This document shows positions 27,393 through 35,337 of a stretch of 64,000 nt of DNA, in pieces. The notes below the pieces were generated by a model. The model searched no databases. It was not told where the DNA came from and was given only the letters and a program-made list of their open reading frames with translations. Numbering within the stretch: position 1 is the stretch's first letter; each line of letters opens with the position of its first letter. The DNA is taken from contig NZ_JAVDYC010000001.1 in assembly GCF_031458255.1 (NCBI RefSeq), positions 4,349,001-4,413,000 on the forward strand, written 5' to 3'. A program made the position numbers and the translations under genes. This stretch comes from Catenuloplanes niger. Its GTDB lineage: Bacteria; Actinomycetota; Actinomycetes; Mycobacteriales; Micromonosporaceae.

Positions 27393-28268
27393 GTGACCCA
27401 GCGCCGAAGCCCCACGGTCCGGCGCCGCCGTCTCGGCGCCGAGCTGCGCAAACACCGTGAAGAAGCCGGTGTGACGATCGAGGCGGTGGCCGACCGTCTG
27501 CACTGTTCCACCTCCAAGGTCTCACGTATCGAGACGGGGCACACCAGTGCGACACCACGGGACGTCCGGGCGATGCTGGACATCTACGGCATTGACGGCG
27601 ACGAGTCCGCCGAACTGGTCCAGATTTCCCGCGAGGCGCGGCAGAAGGGCTGGTGGCACCCCTACAGCACCGTCCTGACCGGCGCATACGTCGGTCTGGA
27701 GGCAGAGGCGAACTCCGTCCGGGCGTACGAGCAGCAGGTCGTTCCCGGTCTCCTCCAGACGGAGGAGTACGCACGGGCGATGATTCGCTCCGCCCGGCCG
27801 GACATCTCCGCCGATGAGGTGGAGCGCCGGGTGCGTGTCCGAATGGAACGTCAATCGTTGCTGATGCAGGACGACCCGATCGACCTGTGGATGGTGCTCG
27901 ATGAAGCGGTAGTCAGCCGGCCGGTAGGCGGCGATGCGGTCATGCGAGCCCAGATCCACCACTTGGTCGTGACCGCCGAGCTGCCGAACGTGACGTTGCA
28001 GGTCCTGCCGTTCTCGGCGGGCGCGCACGCCGGCATGGACGGAACGTTCACAATTCTCGACTTCCCCGAGCCCACGGACACCGACGTCGTCTACGCGGAG
28101 AACGCGACCGGTGGGCTGTTCCTGGAGAAGGCGGACGAGTTGCGGAAGTACGTCTTCATCTTCGATCACATCCGCGCCGCGGCCCTCCGACCGGAGGAGT
28201 CCGTATCCCTCTTAGCGGACCTGGCGAAGGAGCCATTGTGGGAGTGGAGACAGCGGGACCTGACCTGA
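27393..28268 (+). CDS. XRE family regulator with DUF5753 (Scr1-like)
   Basis: 291 aa. The N-terminal XRE helix-turn-helix is LGAELRKHREEAGVTIEAVADRLHCSTSKVSRIETG. The DUF5753 domain follows, with the family signatures QQVVPGLLQTEEYARAM, WMVLDEAVVSRPVGG, NVTLQVLPFSAGAH and VVYAENATGGLFLEK. Such genes are numerous in actinomycetes and are paired with a DUF397 gene. Some control development or secondary metabolism. GTG follows GGAGG by five bases. It overlaps the DUF397 gene by 31 bp. Confidence 0.9.
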   Translation: MTQRRSPTVRRRRLGAELRKHREEAGVTIEAVADRLHCSTSKVSRIETGHTSATPRDVRAMLDIYGIDGDESAELVQISREARQKGWWHPYSTVLTGAYVGLEAEANSVRAYEQQVVPGLLQTEEYARAMIRSARPDISADEVERRVRVRMERQSLLMQDDPIDLWMVLDEAVVSRPVGGDAVMRAQIHHLVVTAELPNVTLQVLPFSAGAHAGMDGTFTILDFPEPTDTDVVYAENATGGLFLEKADELRKYVFIFDHIRAAALRPEESVSLLADLAKEPLWEWRQRDLT

Positions 28269-28456
28269 GCAGCGCGATGTGGCGCAAGAGTTCTCGCAGC
28301 GGCCCCAACTGCGACAACTGTGTGGAGATCGCTTTCGTCACGCCGGCGATCGCGATTCGTGACTCCAAGGACCCGGACGGGCCGGCGCTGATCCTCGCGC
28401 CGGACGGCTGGTCCGCCTTCCTCGCCGGCACCAAGAACGGCGAGTTCGACCTCTGA
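28238..28456 (+). CDS. DUF397 domain-containing protein
   Basis: 72 aa with the DUF397 core WRKSSRSGPNCDNCVEIAFV...IAIRDSKDPDGPALILAPDGWSAFLAGTKNGEFD. It starts at GTG 28238 with AAGGAG five bases upstream, inside the end of the Scr1 gene, so the pair is translationally linked. DUF397 proteins are thought to act with the Scr1 partner, in some cases like an antagonist, but the mechanism is not settled. Confidence 0.9.
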   Translation: MGVETAGPDLSSAMWRKSSRSGPNCDNCVEIAFVTPAIAIRDSKDPDGPALILAPDGWSAFLAGTKNGEFDL

Positions 28457-28468
28457 GGCATAGACGTT

Positions 28469-28500
28469 CGGTGGGCCGTACGCTGCCGTCCGGCCCACCG
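28469..28500 (+). terminator. hairpin after the Scr1/DUF397 pair
   Basis: cggtgggccg (28469-28478) pairs with cggcccaccg (28491-28500), 12 bp after the stop codon, without a T tract. Confidence 0.6.
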
Positions 28501-28612
28501 GATGCCCGCAAAACCGACATTCCGCCGTGGCCGGATCGCCAGGACCTTCGTTGCACTCATGAACCCGGTGTTGCGCCGGGCCGAGTTGAAGCGAGCAAGG
28601 CAGGCGAGAGCA

Positions 28613-29026
28613 GTGAGCATTGGCCCCGACAACCTCGGCAACGGATCGGCGACGCAGGACCGGTTCGCCGGTCACCTGAACGGGTACCGCCCGATCCAGC
28701 GCGACCGGGTCCTCTCCGGCGAGGTCGGCCCCGACGTGGAACTGAGCCCGCGCTCCGGCGCGCTCGACGAGCCGTCCATCGACCACAACCCGCGGCTGCC
28801 GTCCCTGGCGCTGGCCGGTCTGGAGGAGCCGGTGTTCCCGACGACCGGATGGCCGGACACCTCCGACCCGGGCCCGCTCGCGGACCACCCGCTGCTCCGC
28901 GGCCTGCTCCTCGAGCTGCCGCCGCGCGGTTCCCTTCCCGAGCCCGGCTGGCTGGACCGCTGGTTCGAGGCCACCCGCGCCATCCTGGAGCTGATCTACA
29001 CCCAGGGCGCCCTCGACCGTCGCTGA
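28613..29026 (+). CDS. conserved hypothetical protein (Micromonosporaceae type)
   Basis: 137 aa from GTG 28613; longer in-frame starts exist upstream but the extra residues are basic and unconserved in character. Acidic, cytoplasmic, mostly extended, with HLNGYRPIQRDRVLSGEVGP near the start and a compact end DHPLLRGLLLELP...WLDRWFEATRAILELIYTQG that looks like two helices. I know no function. No neighbour clearly shares an operon. Confidence 0.55.
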   Translation: MSIGPDNLGNGSATQDRFAGHLNGYRPIQRDRVLSGEVGPDVELSPRSGALDEPSIDHNPRLPSLALAGLEEPVFPTTGWPDTSDPGPLADHPLLRGLLLELPPRGSLPEPGWLDRWFEATRAILELIYTQGALDRR

Positions 29027-29157
29027 CCCGCCGGACCTTTCCCGCGCACCGCGGAACCGGCAGGAAGGCCGGCCTACGGCCGACCGGTGCCCGCGGGAGC
29101 ATGCGGGCCGCACCACGCCGGAAGTGGGCAGATCACGGTTTTGGGTGTGGTCCTCGG

Positions 29158-29763
29158 TCAGCGGGAGAGGGCGGCGGCGGACGCGCGGCGGACCGTTATC
29201 GCGCCCTCGGCGAGGCGGCTGTGGCGCAGCGCGTGACGGATGGCGAGGACGACCGTCGCGAGGGCCAGGCCGGTCACGATGATGCCGATCGCGCCGGAGC
29301 CCGCCGGGTCGAGCCAGCCGGTCGCCAGCGTGCCGGCGACGGCGGAGGCCAGGGCGGTGGCCTGCAGCGGGATCGCGAGCAGCGGGTGCGCGGCGCCGGC
29401 GCGCAGTGCGGGCGGCAGCGGTACGCCCGGGGCCGAGGTGAACGCGGACGTGGCGGTCCGGATCCGGGCCACGCGGCGCAGCGTGAAGCCGGCCGCGAAG
29501 ACGGCTGGGACCAGCGGGAGCAGCAACGAGAGCAGGCGCGGGTCGACCGTGCGGGGCGTGGCCGGCGACCACTCGGGTGCCGGGATCAGCGCCAGCGCGA
29601 CCAGGACGGCGAGGCCGCCGGTCGCGAGCACGAGCACCGAGCCGGACCGCTGCCGCAGCGCGCGGGCGGACGGCGCGTCGGGCAGCCCGTCGGCCAGGAC
29701 GCCGGCGGTGAGCCAGACGGCGGCGAGGGCGAGCATGGCTCCGAGGTGCACGGCTTCGGTCAT
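29158..29763 (-). CDS. six-helix integral membrane protein of unknown function
   Basis: 201 aa from the ATG of MTEAVHLG. Hydrophobic stretches at about 7-26, 45-66, 85-103, 125-150 and 158-180 indicate five or six membrane helices, with short Arg-rich cytoplasmic loops (RRVARIRTATS, RHALRHSRL). I recognise no family motif or catalytic residue. It is monocistronic and divergent from the hairpin-preceded small gene at 30094. Confidence 0.6.
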   Translation of the reverse strand: MTEAVHLGAMLALAAVWLTAGVLADGLPDAPSARALRQRSGSVLVLATGGLAVLVALALIPAPEWSPATPRTVDPRLLSLLLPLVPAVFAAGFTLRRVARIRTATSAFTSAPGVPLPPALRAGAAHPLLAIPLQATALASAVAGTLATGWLDPAGSGAIGIIVTGLALATVVLAIRHALRHSRLAEGAITVRRASAAALSR

Positions 29764-29962
29764 GCCGGTCAGCGTTACCCACATCGACGGACGGCGAATC
29801 CGGGACCTGCCCTGGTCGGGCCCGGGTTCACCACCCGTAGGGGGTCGGCGCGAAATATCCGACTATTCCGGATCTGGCGGATGAGGGGTGCGGCGCCATA
29901 CCCTGCCGGGACAGGTTTCGCGCCCGCGCGGCGCGGCATGGACCGGCCTGGGGAGGGTCGGC

Positions 29963-30062
29963 CGGGGTCCCGTGCACCTCGTTGTGCCCGGGACCCCGTC
30001 TTCCTCCGCCGCCAATGCAACACCCAGAAAACTGGGAGTTGCATTTCCGGGTGCGGCGGAGG
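29963..30062 (+). repeat. two consecutive hairpins in the leader of the 30094 gene
   Basis: Hairpin 1: cggggtcccg (29963-29972) with cgggaccccg (29989-29998). Hairpin 2: an outer 10-bp stem (30003-30012 with 30053-30062) enclosing an inner stem of aatgcaac and cccag with its complement (30014-30027 and 30032-30045) closed by an AAAA loop. The asymmetric bulge tccgggt lies on one side only. The rest of 29764-30093 shows no gene. The structure could act in transcript control or be a small palindromic repeat element. Confidence 0.7.
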
Positions 30063-30093
30063 CAGTCTTGTGGACGTGGAGCCAGGAGCCGTG

Positions 30094-30327
30094 GTGAAAC
30101 GCGGCGACGTGCTGGCCCTCGCCGAGGCGGACTACAAATTCGGCGCGGGCGGCCTCACGCTGCTGGTCGACGACGTGATGCACGTCCAGCGCCTGCCGGA
30201 CGGCCTGTGGGTCTTCGTGCGCGGCGTCCGCCTCGACGACGTCGGCAACCCGCGTGACCCGCGTCAGGTGCTGGTGCGGATGGCCGCGATCCCCGCCGCC
30301 GTCCGCCACCCCAGCGGCTGTCCCTAG
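30094..30327 (+). CDS. small conserved protein related in layout to the 26678 gene
   Basis: 77 aa from GTG 30094, placed five bases after AGGAG; GTG 30070 is an alternative. Sequence: KRGDVLALAEADYKFG then LTLLVDDVMHVQ, LWVFVRGVRLDD and QVLVRMAAI. The alternating pattern suggests a small beta-barrel. It begins with the same R-x-GD-V/I-L motif as the protein at 26678-26968. Function unknown. The leader contains the strong hairpins at 29963-30062. Confidence 0.6.
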   Translation: MKRGDVLALAEADYKFGAGGLTLLVDDVMHVQRLPDGLWVFVRGVRLDDVGNPRDPRQVLVRMAAIPAAVRHPSGCP

Positions 30328-30344
30328 GTCTCGTACCGTCGTGG

Positions 30345-31106
30345 TCAGAGCGTCTTCAGGTGGAAGCCGCCGTCCACGTTGATCACCTCGCCGGTGCTGT
30401 GCGGCAGCAGGTCGGTGGCGACCGCGACGACCGCGCGGCCCACGTCGTCCGGCTTGCCCCAGCGGCGAATCGGCTGGATTCCCCCGTTGAGGATCAGTTC
30501 GTCGTACTTGGCCGTGACCGCGCCGGTCATGTCCGTGGCGATGATGCCAGGGCGGATCTCGTAGACGTTGATCCCGTGCTCGGCCAGCCGCGCCGCGAAC
30601 AGCTGCGTGACCATCCCCAGGCCGGCCTTGGACACGCAGTAGTCGCCGCGGTTCACACTCGCGGTGTACGCGCTGTTCGACGAGATGATCACGATCTTCG
30701 GACGGGTCTCGCCCGCCGGCTGGGCGATCATGCGGTTGGCGGTGGACTGGATCAGGAAGTACGGGCCCTTGAGGTTGATGCCGAGCACCCGGTCGAAGGA
30801 CTCCTCGTCCGCCTCCAGGATGTCCGCCCGCACCTTCGGCGCCACGCCCGCGTTGCTGACCAACAGGTCCAGCCGGCCGAACGCGGCGTAGGACTCGGCC
30901 AGCAGTCGCTCGCGGTCCGCGGCCACGGACACGTCGGCCTGCACGGTCAGCGCGCGCCGGCCGAGCGACTCGGCCTCCGCGGCGACCTCCTTCGCGGCGT
31001 CCACGTTGCCGGCGTAGTTGACGACCACGTCGTACCCGGCCCGGGCCAGGCAGACCACGATGCCACGGCCGATGCCGCGGGAGCCGCCGGTGACGAGCGC
31101 GATCAT
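30345..31106 (-). CDS. SDR-family oxidoreductase (3-ketoacyl reductase-like)
   Basis: 253-aa classical short-chain dehydrogenase. The cofactor motif TGGSRGIG is at residues 6-13, NAG is in [10 protein letters not shown], the catalytic Ser is in [12 protein letters not shown], and Tyr/Lys are in YCVSK. The RP-G motif and the C-terminal [12 protein letters not shown] are present. NADPH-dependent by the basic residue pattern. It begins inside the stop of the GH88-like gene (ATGA), so it probably reduces or oxidises a product of that hydrolase, for example a keto-sugar or uronate (inference). Confidence 0.88.
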   Translation of the reverse strand: MIALVTGGSRGIGRGIVVCLARAGYDVVVNYAGNVDAAKEVAAEAESLGRRALTVQADVSVAADRERLLAESYAAFGRLDLLVSNAGVAPKVRADILEADEESFDRVLGINLKGPYFLIQSTANRMIAQPAGETRPKIVIISSNSAYTASVNRGDYCVSKAGLGMVTQLFAARLAEHGINVYEIRPGIIATDMTGAVTAKYDELILNGGIQPIRRWGKPDDVGRAVVAVATDLLPHSTGEVINVDGGFHLKTL

Positions 31107-32479
31107 CGCGTACCCCCGAAGAAGGTGTAGTAGGGCTCGTCGCGGGCGACGCGCTGGAGGTAGAGCGCCAGCTCACGGGCGTGGTAGTCGCCCCACATGC
31201 TGGACTCGCCGTTCGGTACGCGCTGCCCGTCCGCCACGTGGTCCCAGCCGTTCGGCCGGTGGTAGACCGAGTGCAGGATCAGACCCTGGTGCGCCGGGTC
31301 GGTGGACAGGTACGGCTCGGCGAACAGCGTGTTGGCCACGGTGAGCCCGGCCTGCCAGTACCTGCGGCCGTCCTCGGCCCGGCCGTGCGCGGTCAGGTAG
31401 CGGCCCAGCCGGAGCAGGCCCTGCGCGCCGATCGCGGCCGCGGACGAGTCGACCGGCTCGTGCGCGTTGTACGGGTCGGCCGGCCGGCCCAGGTAGTCGC
31501 CGAGGTGGGCCAGGCCGGGCGCGCCGGTGTCCCAGTACGGAATGCCGTCGACCGGCGTGTGCTCCAGGTAGAAGTCACAGGTCGCGGTGGCCGCGTCGAG
31601 CATCATCGCGGTGATCTCGGTGCGCCCGCCGAACGGCTCCAGCTCCTCGTCCGCGATCGTGTCCAGGAACTCCAGCTGCTCCGGGTAGCCGACCATCGCC
31701 CAGGCCAGGCCGCGCGTCCAGGTGCTGAACGGCGAGTAGCCCTGCTGCGAGCTCGGCGCGCGGTAGTGGCCGTCGTTCACGTTGAACAGCGACTCGTGCG
31801 CGGTCCGCCCCCGGACGTCGTAGAAGTCGCGGCCGGTGCCGTACCAGATGTTGAACCGCGCGGTGTTGCGCGCGTGCTCGACGATCCGGCCGAGCAGCGA
31901 GATCTTCTCGTCGTGCTCGCCCATCAGCGCGTGCCCGAGCAGATGCGACACGGCCAGCGCGCGGCACGAGCGAATGGTGTCCACGAACAGCGACTGCGGC
32001 CCGTTGAACGAGTAGATGTAGCCGGTGCCGTCCTGCGTGCGCTGCCAGCGGGCCGCCTGCACCGCTCCGGTGATCTTCAGGGCGAGTTCGAGGAAGTTCC
32101 GGTCACCGGCGTCGATCCGGCCCTCGCCGGCCAGCCGCCAGAGGTTGCCGTACGTGCTGACGTTGTTGAAGCCGTGATCGTGCACGCCGATGTGGCTGAC
32201 GTGCCCGGCCATCACGTTCACGGTGGCGTCCCGGCCGATGGTCAGGAACCGTTCGTCCCCGGTCGCGTCGAACTGCAGGATCGCGGAGCCGTACTGGAAG
32301 CCCTGGGTCCACTCGGTCCAGCCGCGGGCCGTGTACCGCCCGGCCATGGTGAAGACCGGCGAGGGGGAACCGGGTGGGCAGGTCTGCTCGATCGACTCGA
32401 TCTTCGCGGCCGAGGCCTCCCACAGCTGCGTGATCCTCGGCAGCAGGTCCGCCGGGCCGAGCCCGTCGTCGATCTTCAT
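31103..32479 (-). CDS. GH88/GH105-like unsaturated glucuronyl hydrolase
   Basis: 458-aa (alpha/alpha)6-barrel glycoside hydrolase similar to unsaturated glucuronyl hydrolases. Characteristic are the [17 protein letters not shown] region, [31 protein letters not shown] with the conserved D-G and S-T-W-x-R-G motifs, and the C-terminal [11 protein letters not shown]. Such enzymes hydrate the 4,5-double bond made by polysaccharide lyases and release the sugar. There is no signal peptide, so the substrate is imported oligosaccharide. A LacI-type palindrome (32521-32536) precedes it; the SDR gene overlaps its stop. Confidence 0.85.
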   Translation of the reverse strand: MKIDDGLGPADLLPRITQLWEASAAKIESIEQTCPPGSPSPVFTMAGRYTARGWTEWTQGFQYGSAILQFDATGDERFLTIGRDATVNVMAGHVSHIGVHDHGFNNVSTYGNLWRLAGEGRIDAGDRNFLELALKITGAVQAARWQRTQDGTGYIYSFNGPQSLFVDTIRSCRALAVSHLLGHALMGEHDEKISLLGRIVEHARNTARFNIWYGTGRDFYDVRGRTAHESLFNVNDGHYRAPSSQQGYSPFSTWTRGLAWAMVGYPEQLEFLDTIADEELEPFGGRTEITAMMLDAATATCDFYLEHTPVDGIPYWDTGAPGLAHLGDYLGRPADPYNAHEPVDSSAAAIGAQGLLRLGRYLTAHGRAEDGRRYWQAGLTVANTLFAEPYLSTDPAHQGLILHSVYHRPNGWDHVADGQRVPNGESSMWGDYHARELALYLQRVARDEPYYTFFGGTR

Positions 32480-32520
32480 GGCGGTGCCCTTCCGTTGATG
32501 TCGGCGTGCCGCCACAGCAT

Positions 32521-32536
32521 AGGAAAGCGCTTGCCT
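32521..32536. promoter_or_regulatory. LacI-family operator-like palindrome
   Basis: AGGAAAGCGCTTGCCT is a 16-bp dyad with one mismatched pair around the central GC that is typical of LacI-family sites (AAGCGCTT core). It lies 42 bp upstream of the GH88-like start, between that gene and the WecG gene. No LacI gene is in the window. Confidence 0.55.
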
Positions 32537-32553
32537 GAAGAAAACCCCCAGCT

Positions 32554-33360
32554 TCAGATGGAGAACGTCGGCGGGCGCTCGTTCGCCGGCTCCGGTGGCT
32601 GCGCGTTCCACAGCCGGGTCTTCTGCGCGCCGAGCCGGGCCAGGTACGCGGGGTTCAGCACGATGTACCGCCGCCACAGCCGGCGGGGCTCCAGCCCGAG
32701 CCGCCAGAACCACTCGAGGCCGACGCGCTGCATCCATGCGGGCGGGTTCCGCAGCAGGCCGGCGTGGTAGTCGAACGCGGCGCCGACGGCGAGCAGCGGC
32801 ATGTCCAGCAGCGGCCGCATCGCGTACGTGAACACCTCCTGCCGGGGGCAACCGAGCCCGACCAGCACGAGCCGCGCGCCGGAGGCCTTGATCCGGGCCG
32901 CGATCTCCTCGTCCTCGCCCGCCTCGACCGGCCGGAACTTCGACGACTCCACGCCCGCGATCCGGATGCCGGGAAACATCCGGTGCAGCGCCGGTACGAG
33001 CAGCGCCAGCGTGTCCTCGGTGGAGCCGTAGAGGTAGACCGGCAGGTTCTCGGCCGCGCACCGGGCCAGCACGCGCAGCGTCAGCTCCGGCCCGTAGACG
33101 CGGTCCGCCAGCCCGGCCTGGTGCAGCAGGTTGAGCGCCCACCGCACCGGCTGTCCGTCCGGCGTGACCAGGTCGAAGCCGTTGAGCCGCGCGTTGTGCA
33201 CCGGGTCCAGCACGCCGGTCATCACGCCGTGCACGGCCAGCGCGGTGAGCGCGAACGGCCGCCTGCGGTGCGCCGCCTCGACGATCTGGTCGACCGCGGA
33301 CTCGTAGTCGACCACGTCCACCATGACGCCGAGGACGTTGCGCTTGCCCTGCGCGATCAT
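32554..33360 (-). CDS. WecG/TagA/CpsF family glycosyltransferase
   Basis: 268-aa GT26 enzyme. The N-terminus VLGVMVDVVDYESAVDQIV, the acceptor/donor-site GFDLVTPDGQPVRWAL, the VYLYGS segment and VLVGLGCPRQEVFTYAM plus VGAAFDYHAG are all family motifs. The C-terminal RLGLEPRRLWRRYIVLNP is the membrane-attaching basic helix. These enzymes transfer ManNAc-type sugars to lipid-linked GlcNAc in teichoic-acid or enterobacterial-antigen synthesis. ATG overlaps the stop of the epimerase gene (ATGA), so the pair is one unit for a surface glycopolymer. Confidence 0.88.
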   Translation of the reverse strand: MIAQGKRNVLGVMVDVVDYESAVDQIVEAAHRRRPFALTALAVHGVMTGVLDPVHNARLNGFDLVTPDGQPVRWALNLLHQAGLADRVYGPELTLRVLARCAAENLPVYLYGSTEDTLALLVPALHRMFPGIRIAGVESSKFRPVEAGEDEEIAARIKASGARLVLVGLGCPRQEVFTYAMRPLLDMPLLAVGAAFDYHAGLLRNPPAWMQRVGLEWFWRLGLEPRRLWRRYIVLNPAYLARLGAQKTRLWNAQPPEPANERPPTFSI

Positions 33361-34436
33361 GAGACGAACCCCGGGACCCACTTGTCCGCGTTCGCCTCGT
33401 AGATCTCCCGCAGGATCATCGGGACGTCGTAAAGCTGCCGCCACCCGGGATAGTCACGCTCGAACGCCGCGTTGGACCCGATCCACCAGCGGTGGTCACC
33501 GACCCGGTTCTCCGGCACGTACTCCGTGCGCATCGGCAGCCCGGTGATCGACTCGGCCAGTGCGAACGCCTCGAGATGCGAGCTGTTCGACCGCCGGCCG
33601 CCGCCCAAGTTGTACACGGCGCCGCATCGAGGGGCGCGAAAGAACGCCTCGAAGGCCGTCAGTACGTCGTGACTGTGAATAGAGTCACGAACCATTTTTC
33701 CCTTGTACCCGAAGATCTTGTAGACGCGCTGCTCCATGTTGCACCGCATCAAGTAAGCCAGATATCCGTGCAGCTCAGTGGCCGAATGCGCAGGTCCGGT
33801 CAACGTTCCCCCGCGGAACACCACCGTCCGCATGCCGAAGTAGCGCCCGTACTCCTGCACCATCACGTCCGCGGCCACCTTCGACGCCCCGAACACCGAG
33901 TGCAGCACCTGGTCCATGGACATCGACTCGGTCACGCCGGCCCAGTAGGGGTGCTCTTCCCCCAGCTCGAACCGCGTTTCCAGCTCCACGAACGGCAGCC
34001 GGTTGACCCCGTCCCCGTAGACCTTGTTCGTCGAGCAGTGAATGAACGCGGCCTCGTCGCAGTGCTCGCGCACATTCTGAAGAACATTCAGCGTCCCGAC
34101 CGCATTGACGTCGAAATCCGTGAGCGGGTCGCGGACCGCCCAGTCGTGCGACGGCTGTGCTGCGGTATGGATCACAACCGAAACGTCGGACCCGAATTTC
34201 TTGAAGACCGACGACAGTCCTTCACGGTCGCGAATATCCAGGTCAAAGTGCATATAGTGCGAACCGAGCTCACGTACCAGCCGCCGGGTGTTCCACGCGG
34301 TGGACGCCTCCCGCCCGAAGAACTGCCCCCGCATGTCGTTGTCCACCCCGACGACATCCAGCCCCAGCCCCGCGAAGTGCCGCACCGCCTCCGACCCGAT
34401 GAGCCCTCCCGCCCCGGTCACCAGCGCAACACTCAC
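33357..34436 (-). CDS. NAD-dependent sugar epimerase/dehydratase (CDP-paratose 2-epimerase-like)
   Basis: 359-aa extended SDR. The NAD motif TGAGGLIGSEAVRH opens the protein and DNDMRGQFFG follows; CSTNKVYGDGVNRLPF resembles the tyvelose/CDP-paratose 2-epimerase group. In the catalytic Y-x-x-x-K position the sequence is FGASK, so Phe stands where Tyr is usual; I cannot tell from here whether this is normal in the subgroup. I start at GTG 34436 (GGGGTG upstream) rather than GTG 34448. Together with the WecG gene it should make and attach an unusual sugar. Confidence 0.82.
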   Translation of the reverse strand: MSVALVTGAGGLIGSEAVRHFAGLGLDVVGVDNDMRGQFFGREASTAWNTRRLVRELGSHYMHFDLDIRDREGLSSVFKKFGSDVSVVIHTAAQPSHDWAVRDPLTDFDVNAVGTLNVLQNVREHCDEAAFIHCSTNKVYGDGVNRLPFVELETRFELGEEHPYWAGVTESMSMDQVLHSVFGASKVAADVMVQEYGRYFGMRTVVFRGGTLTGPAHSATELHGYLAYLMRCNMEQRVYKIFGYKGKMVRDSIHSHDVLTAFEAFFRAPRCGAVYNLGGGRRSNSSHLEAFALAESITGLPMRTEYVPENRVGDHRWWIGSNAAFERDYPGWRQLYDVPMILREIYEANADKWVPGFVS

Positions 34437-34939
34437 CAGACACCCCACGATCGCGAGCCGAGGCCGTAGCTTTCACGGACTCCAACGACTCGCAAACCAC
34501 AACGCAACCCCAGAAATCACACCTTTAAGGGCACCCCCCACCCCAGGCTTCCTTCAGGAGTTCCCAACCCCCCCGCCACGCCGGACCCCACACACATTTC
34601 CGAAAGGCCGCCAGCAACCTCTTGGAGGGCACACCCATCGACCCGCCGCCATCCAGCACGCAATCTCAGGGGCCACGCCGCACCCGAACCATCCGACACG
34701 CGGCATCCGCACCCATTCGGCACGCGGTCTCAAAGCGGCCACGCCGCTTCGGCACCATCCGGCACGCGGTCTCAAAGCGGCCACGCCGCTTCGGCACCAT
34801 CCGGCACGCGGTCTCAAAGCGGCCACGCCGCATCCGCAACCATCCGGCACGCGGGGCACCCGGGGCTCGGCCCCGGGGCAGAATGACGAGAGGCCCCCGG
34901 TTCGCGCTCTCCGCGAACACAGGGGCCCCAGGCCTCTCG
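34437..34939. other. 503-bp gene-free region between epimerase and tRNA-Leu
   Basis: No gene is supported. The first 250 bp are C-rich with many proline-like codons on the plus strand. Then come the 42-bp tandem repeat and the long hairpin behind tRNA-Leu. Open frames through the repeat on either strand lack ribosome sites and read as repeated RHAVSKRPRRFG. Confidence 0.6.
34715..34840. repeat. 42-bp tandem repeat, three copies
   Basis: Three head-to-tail 42-bp units start at 34715, 34757 and 34799, each with cggcacgcggtctcaaagcg followed by gccacgccgc. Copies 1 and 2 are nearly identical and copy 3 diverges at its end. Partial units (catccgacacgcgg, ccggcacgcgggg) flank it. The embedded gcggccacgccgc is an imperfect dyad. 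Confidence 0.85.
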
Positions 34940-34940
34940 T
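34886..34940 (-). terminator. long hairpin directly after tRNA-Leu
   Basis: acgagaggcc (34886-34895) and ggcctctcgt (34931-34940) form a 10-bp stem that contains the tRNA discriminator base. An inner stem ttcgcg/cgcgaa lies within. It is placed where the tRNA precursor would be terminated or processed. Confidence 0.7.
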
Positions 34941-35022
34941 GGGGATGGGGGGAGTTGAACCCCCACGTCCTTTCGGACACACGGACCTGAACCGTGCGCG
35001 TCTGCCATTCCGCCACATCCCC
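34940..35022 (-). tRNA. tRNA-Leu (anticodon CAG)
   Basis: 83 nt. Acceptor GGGGATG/CATCCCC with discriminator A, D-arm GCG...CGC, anticodon stem CACGG/CCGTG with loop TTCAGGT (anticodon CAG, reads CUG), a class II long variable arm (TGTCCGAAAGGACG) and T-arm GGGGG-TTCAACT-CCCCC. CCA is not encoded. It neighbours fhaA, as in other actinobacteria. Confidence 0.95.
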
Positions 35023-35337
35023 GTGGCTGAGAACTACCCTAGGGCATAGGCTTGGGGGCCTTAGCTTCGGGGGGTTCCCGGCCTCTCAAGATCAGCTGCA
35101 GCATCGATAACAACTCCGCTGCGTTGTTCTTGTGAGGTGCCCGAACAGACTACGCTGTCCAAGGCTCGCATCACGAAACTGTTGCTGTGAGCAGCTTTCC
35201 GCCCGTGATGCCTCGGAAGAGTAGCACGGCACCCACCAGTCCCTGTATGAAGACTGGCAACCAGCGGTCGTTTGCCACGCGAGCTGCGTGAGCGGCGGCC
35301 GGATACCATCATGTCCTCGGAACCCGAGGAGGAGCCG
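35023..35337. other. 315-bp intergenic region with the fhaA promoter
   Basis: No gene seen. TACCAT (35304-35309) is a -10-like element and AGGAGGA (35327-35333) is the fhaA ribosome site. An in-frame ATG at 35311 lies too close to that -10 to be used, which favours GTG 35338. Confidence 0.5.

Noticed and set aside
34554-35018. Several repeat-encoded open frames on both strands near tRNA-Leu
   Set aside because: They translate the 42-bp array and run through the tRNA gene; no ribosome site and no conserved residue pattern.
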